Both the position numbers and the translations under genes were made by a program. Source: Zygnema cylindricum (Eukaryota; Streptophyta; Zygnematophyceae; Zygnematales; Zygnemataceae). Taken from it: DNA of 62,000 nt. Positions 10,281-23,000 of the stretch are shown here, one piece after another. The stretch's first letter is position 1. The number at the start of each line of letters is the position of its first letter. Under the pieces are notes generated by a model that did not search any database, was not told where the DNA came from, and was given only the letters and a program-made list of their open reading frames with translations. Location: positions 1 through 62,000 of the forward strand of contig JBBHKE010001626.1 of NCBI GenBank assembly GCA_037447655.1. The letters are read 5' to 3'.

Positions 10281-11015
10281 TAAGATTAATTCTTTTTTTC
10301 TACATGCAATTTATTTGTAGTGGACAAAAGGGGATTACCGACAAATGACGAACTTGAAGGTACCCGATTGTTGTAAAATCTAGAGGAGCAACGGTGAATG
10401 GCGAGAGGCCATATGCGACTAAGAAAACTTACCAGCACGACCCAAATGAATAGCACGCCAGACATCCGAGGACGTAGGTGTATAATCAGGTGTAAAGGAA
10501 GAAATAGGAACACTATCATCGTACTTAGCAAGAAAGGCCCGTAAATCACCTTGAAGGAAACGCCTACAACGAGTCATAGTGTGTCGAGCCCCACTAGCCC
10601 CCCCGAGAAATAGTAGGACAAGAATCCAAAGAAAAAATATGACGATGCGGTCAAAGGAGCGACGTCCATTCGATCGGAAAAATGTGGGATAAAAGGAAGT
10701 GACAAGCGTCTTGTATCAAAGTATGTACGATTTTATAGATGCGGGTGTATAGTTTAGGACGAATGAATCCGAACCAAAAGCCCTTAAGAAATCAAGGTCG
10801 CGAGAAGCCCTAACTTTGTCCATAGGGTCAGACGGGAGTGCAACTGAAGAATATAAAAAAAGGTGCTCGAAAAAGGATGGCAAAAGTCTACAAAATGGCG
10901 ACAACTCTTCATACGATGGGCATAATCGACACCACCACCGTGTGTAGAGTTTAATTAGCGTGATTATGGTGGAGAGGGAGAAGGGGGACGTGGGTTTTCT
11001 GACATGATTAGTCAA
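10281..11015 (-). pseudogene. Decayed LINE fragment, more N-terminal part
   Basis: On the - strand a broken reading gives RCRRFLQGDLRAFLAKYDD, then SSDVWRAIHLGRAGKFS and a stop. Upstream is a less clear stretch with MDKVRASRDLDFLRAFG. The pattern of a short '(R)RFLxGDLR' block followed by 'VWRAxxLGRAGKFS' resembles the segment upstream of the reverse transcriptase core in algal and moss non-LTR polyproteins, but this is from memory of the family and the frame is interrupted. No start codon is proposed. It probably belongs to the same family as 2130-3550. Confidence 0.42.
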
Positions 11016-11376
11016 CTGAAGGGAAGCATATTGAAAAAAACAGTGTGGATTGAAGGGAGTGTAATTAATGGAAGGTGAAAATAAGGTATGAGGGAATGAT
11101 AGTGGGTAAAGTAGAAAAACCAGAGTAGAGGAAAATAAGTGATATGGGTAAATGAACCAGTGTCGTATTTCTTTGCGTTAAGTTTTGCCAGTCCTGTGAT
11201 ATTTCAGCTTGTCGAAGAAAGATACTCGAAAGAAAGAAATGTACGCTGATATGTCAACCTTAACTATTTTTCTCAGAAGCATTTCATCTGTGAGAACGAA
11301 ATATGTGGAACATGACAAGGAGGAGATAAAACCACCCGAGAAAGGAACTTAACAGGGAGCAGGTAGAATTAAAATG

Positions 11377-11450
11377 TGTGATGGTAAACCATCTGAATCC
11401 AGGGGTACAGGAAGGGTGGCATGGCCAAAACTGACAAACTACAAGCAGGA
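11377..11450 (-). mobile_element. LINE-tail-like segment, - strand
   Basis: Read on the - strand it matches 61031-61110 over about 75 bp (CCTGCTTGTAGTTT, TTTTGGCCATGCCACCC, GTACCCCTGGATTCAGATGG, TTTACCATCAC). It shares the core of the LINE tail at 3463-3532. No LINE coding sequence lies directly upstream on that strand, so it is a solo or fully truncated copy. Confidence 0.6.
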
Positions 11451-13021
11451 CAAAATTAACCATTTAACACCAATGTCTTTCAAATACTATGCTGTCACAT
11501 GGAGAGGTCTACTTTGTGTCTGAACCAGCTATTTTCTTCGATCCAACCCCAACGCTGCTCTGAACAGCAAGCAAACAGGGTATGAACAACAACTCTCACT
11601 GCTCATCAAGCTTGGGGTTTCACATCAACCGCGTCATTCTTTTGAAGCATGTCAATATTTTGGTAAACTATGCTTACTACATTACACATTGTCAAGGTTG
11701 TCAAGGATGTCAAGACTGTCAATTTGCATAAATGAGTGGCATCTGGTCTTTCAGTTTATTGATAATAATATATTGGAGATAAACACAAACCTATACAAGT
11801 GAACAGTATCATTTGCATTTTCCATTACTGATCAGGCGTTAACACAATATACAGTTCACAAAGTTGACATTAGAAGTTGCCAATACTGTCTGATAAACAT
11901 TTTCTTTGCAAAACTAATGAATAACAGGGACACGATTCATGCTTTTCCTTTGACCAAGTCCTCCAACACCATCATGGCAGAACCATTATCAAATGCTAAG
12001 GGCTACAGAAAGGGCTTTCTGAAAAACGGTTACCAAAAGCCATTACTCATCCACAATATCTTCCAGAAATCCAAGTGGTGATTCAAATAATGCAAATGGG
12101 ATGATCGCAGGAATGCACAGCTAGAAGACAGCATGTAAGGCCTAGAGACACAACACCCATAAATAATTAGACTACTACAAGCAAAAAGACAAGAAAAACA
12201 CATCTCCCAGATGGAAGGTGGAAGGTACAGTTACTCCATGTAAAAACAATTGCATTTGTTCCATTCTTTAACTCAAGCATCCAGCTTCAAAAAAGCCGTT
12301 CAAGCAGCGTCTGTCAACACAGCTATCAAAATGTGCTGTCAAATGCTAGAACTGCTTCAGAGGCAACCCTAAAATGGCATGAGTTAAAAACTCTTAAGAG
12401 TATGCCTCATCTTATGAGTCTGATTGTTGTCATTTTCAGCTGTAGCATATCATGCTCATATCTCATAAAGTTATAAAATCATATCTCATAAATTAACGCA
12501 CAATGGAACAATAAGCCTGAAGTCTGGTAAGGACGTTTGTAAACATCACGAACCAAGAATTCCACACAATATACGTACCAAACTATTGTTCGTGATGAAG
12601 TCAAGTATTTGAGTTGCAGTTGCAACTCGAAATGATACTTACAACAGAAAGGATATTCAAGAAAGTCCCTTTCCCTGTGAATGATTTTTCTAAGCATGAC
12701 CGCAGACTCAAAATCTACACATGCTCAGGTGTCCTTTTATCAGCCCGCCCCATTGAAGACACAATCAATAACAACCACACCCTAAAACTAACTGACTCCT
12801 GCACTGACAGCGCCAGCACATCACTGCCCCTGTCAAAATAGAAATGGCTCGCAATTCAACAACTCTCGGATTTCCACATCCAGAATCAAACCCTAACTGG
12901 ACACTCCATATGGACATCCTAACGTGTAATCCATTTAAACATGCATAACTTGTTCAGCGTGACTGGTGTTTTTGAAAGATAAACAACCACTAAGTTTATA
13001 AGTAAATTCACCAGTATGCCT
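11451..13021. other. 3' flank of calmodulin, no gene seen
   Basis: AT-rich sequence without recognisable protein, RNA or transposon features. Part of it is expected to be the calmodulin 3' UTR on the - strand, but no polyadenylation site can be chosen with confidence. Confidence 0.5.
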
Positions 13022-14166
<1,145 letters not shown>

Positions 14167-15236
14167 TGCACGTTCAGAAACAACGACTTACAGGATGATT
14201 AAAGCAGAATGACAAAAAATGTAAAGTTCTTCAAACTGAAGCAACCAGAAACCTCGGTCTGCTGCAACAGTGGTGTCTGCAGCCTTGAAATTTTTTTGGA
14301 ATAGTCAATGGAAATTCTGGTGCCTGTAATCTCGCTGTAATCAGAAGGATAAAGCCCAAACAAATTGTACCAAAATTTCAAGTGTGAACGGGATAATTCT
14401 AGACTCAAAATATCAGAAAATGCAGCATAGCGCAACAAAGAGGACCGTACGTAACACGCGTTAGTGATGTCACATTGACAACTACGGTAGGAGTGAGAGT
14501 GCGGTCTACATCACTTCCTCAACTTATGTACATACAAGTACTATCGTACAGAAACCTGGAAGTTTCAAAAGTCCACGCGTTTCCGAGTTCCGAAAATTTT
14601 TGGGCGGGCACACCGGCGTTAGCTATGAGACCGTTACTCTAGCCGAAACTGCAAAGCACATGAAGCACAATAAACTTCGTGACATACGGTATTGCCACGT
14701 CAACACAGTAATTCTGTACGACAGATGTACACGTCATCCAAATCGTACAAAGTCTGAGCCGTAAGATTTCTGCATGTTCTATGCTTTGGATGCGTTATTT
14801 CCCAACAGCCGTACTGCGTGATGAAGCTTTTTAGCATTCCAAACGTTGCAGAACTTGCTGGTTCAAATTTGGCGCCAACAAATACAGCTTGATGGACAAC
14901 GATTCATTTCTCTGGTGCCAAACTAGTTTGAACTCAGGATCTGTAAACCCTGGTCATACTTTCCTCTACCAGCTGCATATTGCAGACGATACTGGCAAAC
15001 TCTATTTGCTACAGTGAAAGTAGTCAATGTTTTCTCATACAAAAACTTCAGAATCAGAATTAAAAAGCCGAGTCAATGATGTTGACACGGAGGCGTCACA
15101 TTTTTCAAAAGCACAGGGAAGCTGTACAGCATTCCGTAGAATGTATACTTTTTTTAAGGCGAATTTATTGTTTTAGGCTAAGAAATTAAAATCATATGTG
15201 AGAAGGAAAGGAAAAGAAAAGGAAGTGAGAGAAGCC
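14167..15236. promoter_or_regulatory. Divergent promoter region between calmodulin and SEN1
   Basis: About 1.07 kb separates the two start codons, which face away from each other, so both promoters and 5' UTRs must lie here unless upstream exons exist. An ACGTCA-type bZIP core is visible near 14730 (CACGTCATCC). No unambiguous TATA box was assigned. Confidence 0.5.
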
Positions 15237-18200
15237 ATGGCTGATTATGGGGATCCATGGCCGGAAGCAGAAGCTGTCTTGTTCGAAAGATGGAGGAAAT
15301 TGGAAGAGGAGGAGGAAATCCTTCCAGAAGACGAGCTGGGATCGCTGAAAGAAGAATGGTATTTTTTCGACTTTTTTTTACTAATCTGTATTATGGTCTA
15401 TGTTACTGCTATTAGTTTTCTGTTTCTTGGGATATTTCCTAAATAAACTCATGCATAATTGCACTTTTTCGGCAAACATTCGGTACTGGAATTCCACTAG
15501 GGGCTTATAAGGAACAAATGGGAACAAAATGGGACAAAAAGGAAGAAGCGTAACAGAATTACCAGTAGAATAATTGACTCTACAGGATAGGTAATTTGCA
15601 GTTATGACAAGTCATGATGCAAGTGACGACTGACTAACACTATTTGGCTTAACAGATAATCCGTGAGCTTTACTGTGTATATTATATTATCATGTTTTTG
15701 AAATGATGCAATACATATGCACAAATGTCCATGTTATGTTATCGCATGGAACCTTTTCCTGGCTCTGTTGTAGACTCAGTACCAGACAAATACAAACAAT
15801 AACCCTGTCATTAGTGTGGACAACATAACTCCACTGTATCCAGATTTTGAAACAATTTCACGTGAATCGGTATCATGCTCACGAATTAGTATGCGTGCCC
15901 TTTTACCATATTTGTACACATGCCTGAATCCGATCTTTCATTGTGGCAGTATAGAGGAATTCTTGCAATTTTCTGAAAGTGATCATACACGTTTGTTTTC
16001 AGCATCCTGGTTACTGGAAGAATCGATTTTAGTAGGGTGAAATGTTTATTTTTTTAGGGGAAGGCAGGTGGCAACTATCTGTCTCTCACTACACTATGTG
16101 GAATAGCAAATCATTATCATTTGAGATTAATTGGATCAATAAATGTTCGTTTACTAACGTTAAGTCTACTAGTTAAAAGGAGCAACACATTTTTGTATTC
16201 CAATGTACATGTATGGAAGCCAAGTTTTTAACACCTGGGTTTCCCTGGTAAACACTAATAATGTTCGTTGACAGATATATCAGGCAATTTTGCTACATTG
16301 CCCATCACTATTAGTGCAAAGGAATTATTAATATGAAGGCGAAATCAGTTTTAATCATACCAATTTAGGGCAGAGTGAAGTGACTGATGGAAAGCCACTC
16401 CCTTCAATGGTGTTATTAACACTATATGATTTTCCACCAGCAAAGTCGTGGCCAAATTAGTATTATCAATACTAATAGCAAGGGCAGTATACTGACTGGG
16501 AAAACATCTTTTGGACTGAAATGTTATGGGGGATGTTTCCACTGCGTTTGAATGACCTCCTAGGCATGCACTTAAGCCATGGCTTGTTATTAGCCTAATT
16601 ATTTCTATGATTATCATGCTAATAGATTCTCAAAAAGTGATATGAATCATGCCACCAGAAGCCCAAAAAGTGATAGGAATCATTCAACAGAAACACAAAA
16701 AGTGATATGAATCACGCTAACAGAAACCCAAAAAGTGATATGAACAGGATGGTATGGATATTCCATTGTTGTGAATTGAGGATTGCCAGTTTTTCCACTA
16801 TTGTGCTTTGCCTTGACTGTCGATGGCTGGCCATGCACGTGACATGAGTACAAACGCTAACCATACTAGCCATTAATACCCTGCGTTTTTGCAGGTTTAA
16901 GGATGCATTTGTTTTCTTACGAATGCTTCCCCCAGACCAACATTGTTGGTGCAAGCACCAGATGATCGTCCTTCCACTTTTGGAGCCTTTTTATCATTAC
17001 AATTCTGAAGGGGGTCCTGATCCAACACTACAGGAGCTTTGGATGCATTTGTCAAAAGAGCTAGAAGTCTGTATGAGGTGTGTTGTAAAGCATCATTCTG
17101 CACAGAAACATTATATGGATGAGTTCGAGGAGGATGTAGTCAAACCCATGTTGGAAAACCTACGCCGACTGGATGAGGGAAGGGTGGCGAAAACCTTGAC
17201 GAGGCTTATGGAAAAGATAGAGAAAAAGATGGAGGATGAGGCAAGCAGGCAACAAATGACATGTGTCATGTTTGAGGTAAGAGACGTGTTTGTTGAAGAG
17301 CTGTGTTTTCACCATGCAGGCTATTTGTTCTGATTTACTTCTGCTTCAAAAATTGATGTGTGTGATGCATTATTGATCGTTCAATTCGGCACCACGTACA
17401 GGGTTTATCCGTGTCAGTTTGATGAAACGATCAGCTTTGTCAATAATTTCTGATCCTGTTTTTGTGACTTCAGGTCTCTGGTATCATCAATCTTGAAATT
17501 ATACATTGATTTCACCTGTTGCGGAAACTTTTAACATTAAATTCTTCAACCTTGTGACAGCCTGTTCTCCATCCCAGATTCTGATGTACTATTATTTGAT
17601 TGGCTGATGGAAAGGTCCTAATGAACCCCGAGTTGTTGGAAGATTCTGTTGTGAACCGATATTTTGGACCTGTCTTTCAACATCTGCTGGAAATTTATGA
17701 CCTGTCTTTAGAGGCAGGTCAACGTTATCCGGTAGGCCCTCGCATCTTCCTCTTTCTTATTGATGCTTACAAAGGCAGATGGTAAGATTCTTCATTTTTT
17801 TCAAAGGGCAAGTAATATGACCCTGGGAAACATTCGGAAAACCGGGGTTGCCCTAAATACCTTTGATATTGTTACCGAGTCAAATACACTTCGTTTTAAA
17901 CCACAGGTAAGCACTTGAATGGTGAAGTCTAGCTTTGATTTTTGACATGAGGGGGCAAAATATGCAAAAATAAAGAAAGACAAGAAGAGCATTCGGTTTC
18001 ATATTGGCTCCACTGAAACTGTTTGCAGGGGTTGTATACTCTTCTATTTCATGAAGACAAGAGTGTTCGCAGTGTTGCTTTCAATTTGGCCAAGAAGTAT
18101 GGTAACTTCAGGTCAGTTCTCCTCATGCACTGTATAACCAGCCTTATGTGCTTTACAGAGAAAAAGTGATTAACATCACTAATTATGGAGTTTAAGGCGC

Positions 18201-19994
18201 GATGTTTATGGCGTATGACTGCTGTCGTTACTATTCTGGCATTTCCTTACAAGTTAGACTTTTGAACTGAAATCTTAAGTGGATTAACGTATGAAAGCTT
18301 CTTTATTTTTTTCGGTTTTGTTCAGTTGTCGGATGCCTTGTGCAACTACAAGCTAGTAAACAGTCCGGTGGTCAATTCATTCTCAGAATGCAAAGCAGTG
18401 TTTTGTAAGGGCTAAAACTTTGTTGTTGGTCATGGAATATCGGAAGGTTGTAAACTGCCCATAGGTGCTAACCTTATACAAAACCGGTCACTTCTTCCGT
18501 CTCATGCGCCAGCCCTTTACAATAGTGACTGGATGAAGGTTTGTGCAGGATGTGATTTATAATTGTTTCTCGACTGTTACAAGTGGCTGGATATAGATCT
18601 TTTTTTTGTGTTGTTGACATTGCTGAATTATGCGAACTGGTACATTTTTTCAGGGATGCTGCAGATCTGGAGCCTGTACAGCCATTAATTCAGCGCTCTA
18701 TACATGCCCTCGAAAATGATTCATTTGAAGAAAAGAAACCGGTCTTGAAAGGCATGTACAAGTTTTTGGCAAAGAAGGAACCTTTACCAATTGCAGAGGG
18801 CAACGAAAGGACAAAGACGATTCGGACAAAGGAAGAAATCTGGCTTGGATTGCAATCGCTGTAAGCAGCGAACTTCCCTTGGTATTTTGCCATGTCGGGA
18901 TAAGTTAGCCTCATGGACTCCAAAGGACCAAAGGTTTTCTCATGTTTTTTTACTTATGAAGCTTGTTATCAAACTCTGGAATTTCTTTCCAGCCAACTCT
19001 GTATACAAGCTTGTTTCCTGCAACTAATAATCCGTAGAGTCCAAAGTTTGCAAAAGACTTATGTAAACAGTGGACTGTTAGCAAGGTGACAAATTGTTAA
19101 ATCTTTGCTGAATTTCGAGTGAGCTGTCATCTTCTGCTGTGTTTTTTTAGAGTTCATTTAAGACCAACTCTAAAAAAACACAGAGTTAAATGGAGTTGAT
19201 TAGTGTGAGTTGTTTCAGAGTGTTGATTAAAGTTGATTTAAGAACTCAAAAAAAGGAGTTGATTAACTCTTTAAGTTAAGTAAGTCGAGCCGATTTTTTA
19301 TGGAACCTGGGCCTTTGCAGGTTAGGATTTCTAGAACCTGCGGCATTTGAGGAAGGAATTGTGCTACGCCATGAAGGATTTGTAGGGCTAGTCCTTAACC
19401 AGTTCAGTGGCGAATCTTCTATTTTTCGACATGCGCTCAATTGTTTAAAAATGCTTTTTGAAGTCTTAGGTAAGTTCTTGGCCTCTCCATGTTCTTAGCT
19501 TCATTGATTGCAATCTTCTTGCTGTACATAATGTAATTACAACACGAATTGCTAGGAGTGTTAAGAAATTTTACAGCGCTTTTTAATCTAACTTATGTCT
19601 GAACGACGTGGACGATTTTCAACCGCTCCCTAAATTAGCGCTATGGAAAAGGCAATAAGTGTTATCAACGCTATTTTATGTTCGAGGGAAAATTCGACAT
19701 CAAAAGTGTTATTAACTCTAATAGCGATTCCCATTGTAGTGTAGATCACAATAGTCCTTCATATAATTGTTCCTCTACTCCACATTATCTTATGTGGACC
19801 ATGGTAGTTACAAACGTAAAAATGTTTAAACTAGAAGCATCCACACAGACCCGTCATGCATGTATTTTCCATCCAAAGTAGTCAGTGTGTGCCACGTGGT
19901 TGTGTAGCTGACAGAAAAGCAATTCTGTTCATTCCAGGTTTAAATTGTTGACAATCATTTTTTTAATGGATCCTACAATTGCGAGTCTATCATG

Positions 19995-20080
<86 letters not shown>

Positions 20081-23000
20081 ACATTTTTTTTTGGTGAACG
20101 TGGTCCTCCCCAAGAAAAACGGTTCTAAAAGTGGTCTTTAGTCATCTGTCATACTAGTCAGCACTCCATATTTCTTGTTGAAGTTTAAGGTTTTCAAATG
20201 TCATTCTTGGTACAGGGTATAAGTTATGGCTTCATTCGAGCTATTCTCCAGCCATGGTTCGCAATGCTCTAATTACACAATGCTTTCATGCAACACGAGA
20301 AGCTGCTCATAAAGCTCTTCTTGACCTCATCCGCCCATTTCTGCAGGTAACTGTTGTTTTCCTGCACTCTACACATGCTCTACATCTGTCGTCAGTTTCT
20401 AGCAAAAAAGAGCTGTCCCACAGCAGTTGAGCCATGAAGTGTGACAGTATGGCTGTTTCACAGTATGCCATGAGATAAGGTGATGGAACTTCACATTGTA
20501 TTCTTGCAGCGCCTTATCCTCCCTCCCTCCCTCTTCCCTTCCAAAGATCAAAGCGACTTTGAGCATGGCAGGTACACTCAAAAATTGAGTTTTTTGTGGA
20601 TGTGTAGTCCGCGGAGCAGAAAATTGGATGCTACATTTTTTACTTGATTTAGCATTTGTTTCCACCAGAGAAAGTTGGCTTTGCTTGACATGCCATGTGT
20701 GGTCCTCTCCATTATCTATTCGTGACTGAAAGTGTTCCTAAATACCATGTTTCTCTGTTTACCTTATTGTCGTCTTACACGCTGCAATGTTTTTGATAGT
20801 GTCGCTTGTTAGTCAACATAGTTATCATTGTACATGGCATTGTGCCAGGTTTGGTCATGGTCAGGATAAATTAGTTTGTTGCCTAAATTCAAGTGCAAAA
20901 TCCTGTGCCAAATGAAGTGTTTGTTGATGTGAAGCTTTCAGCATTATTTTATCCGACGTGGGTTTAACTGAAACTGAATCCAAATTTTCTGGGGTTATTT
21001 CTGAAACCAGGTAGCATTTTTTATTGTTGCAAGAGGATACCAGCTCCAGCCACCCTCTCCCCCTCTAGAATGTGTTCATGTATGGTACGTTGTATAATCT
21101 ATCACTTTTTTTCTTCATATTTCCTCTGCACTTTGAGTTGATGCATTTGTTGATAACGCACAACATTCTGTACACAGACTACGGAGTTATTGGATCAGGG
21201 AGAACTTCCAACATTTGTGGGGATTAGCATTAGAATGACTACTGAAGATTTAAAATATTAACCACACTAATTGCAGCTGAACAATTCGTGCAAGTTCATG
21301 TTGCTCTTTAATACATCACTCTGTAGAGAGCATTTCAATTGTCCATCTCGATTTTTGTGGATCACATTTTTGAACCAAGTAAATTAAATGGTCCTTTAGA
21401 CGAAATCGAAAACCTTTATTGCAACAAATATGGGTTAACATCGATTGCACTTGGTTGCACATGAAATTGTGTCATTGGCATGAAAGGATGGAAGATAACT
21501 TGTCAAGAAGTCTGCACTAATTAGTGTGGAAAATTGCTGCTCAATATGTGGCTGTGTTTGGCTGAGGGTTTCCTTCATCTGGACCTTATTTAATTTGTTA
21601 ATGTTGACATAGACTGATTATGCTTCTCTAGTTGCGATGTTGTCCTTCTTTTGCTGGTCATTAGTAAGCATCATGTGCCTTTCATAAAACCTTTTTTTTT
21701 CAAGTTTTTAAGTCTCTCTTCTTTTTTTGGAACCTTTAAGCTTAACTTCCTGTCATTTTGCAGGGGACCTCCCTTGGTTGCGGCTGTGAAAGACACTAGA
21801 CTCCTCCCACCACTCCGACAACCAGCTCTCGATTTAGCCCAAATCATAATGACTGCAGATACATCTGTCCTCGCCTCCTGTTTTTCTTTAGTATCTGGTT
21901 CTCCAAGTGATTTTAACCTTTACAGCACAGAAGGAACAGATGTCACTTCAGGGGACAATGGAGAGGTTGAAGACTCACCAAAAACAGCATTGAAAATTAC
22001 GCGAGGGCAATTGGACATTGTTGCTGAGCTGGCAGCAGGAGAGGCTGCCACGTGGCACTGTGCTCCTGCTTTGTGGGTGGAGATTTTAGAGACGACTATG
22101 CCTGGAGATTTGCCAGAAGAAGTTGCGAAAGGGTTTCTATGGGCGGGTGCCCAAGTTTCGATGTTGAAGGAACAAGAAGAAACAGAGGAGAACGAAAGGA
22201 AAGTTCTTAATTCACTTAGCGCCGAAGTTAGGCAAGCTCTTAGCTGGGGAAAGGCCTTAGGCTACGATGATCGGAATGATAGTGATGATTGTGTGAATGC
22301 AGTTTCTGTAGAGCGCCATCGAAGTCAACTCTTTCAGATTCTGAAAAGGTACAATGTACAATTTTCTGCTTTTTCACATTTTTAGCAAAATTTGTTTTCC
22401 GCCAAGTTTCGCGCCTCTTTTTGGTGTGTTGTTGTAGCATTAGCTATGAAGAACATGTGGGCTTTTAAGTTTTTTGTGCACCCTAGTTATTTTTTGACTC
22501 GATTTTTCTTATCAGGTTCCTTTAGTTCAAGATGTTTTCTTCCTAGAACAGATCTGAGATCTGATGAAACTTGTATCGTTTAATGAACACAGGAGAATAG
22601 GATCTGAAGGTGAAGTTCATTTGATGTATTCATTAAATATACGCAATTTGCTACTTTCTTTGTTTGGGAGTAAAAAGAAAGCAAATGTCGTGGAAAATTT
22701 TAGGAACTATCCCTTATTTCTTGACATTCTTGGTCAGAGTCTTTGAAGCACGTGTATTTTTATGACACGTATTGAAAAAAATCTTACGTATTGAAAAAAA
22801 ATCTTTCTTTATTAACCTACTCGTATGCATTAAATTGGGTACACTTCAAGGTTTTATGGGCTCCGGAAGGTTTAGGGTGTTATTTTATATGCGGGATGTT
22901 GAAGAATAGATTGTTTGAAGACTCTGATTGTGGGGTGCAGTGTTCTGGTTAGAAATTAGGGAGAATTTAGAAGTTAGGAATTAAACAGATGATTTGGAGT

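Noticed and set aside
17782-17806. A 25-nt micro-intron in SEN1 with in-frame coding on both sides (ending at 17906)
   Set aside because: A phase-consistent reading exists, but splicing 17731 to 18029 restores the conserved YP-GLYTLLF block seen in plant homologues, so 17732-18028 is more simply one ordinary intron.
21651-21763. N-terminal extension of the open frame before SEN1 exon starting 21764
   Set aside because: A clear TTTTGCAG acceptor and the required phase show that this stretch is intron that happens to be open.
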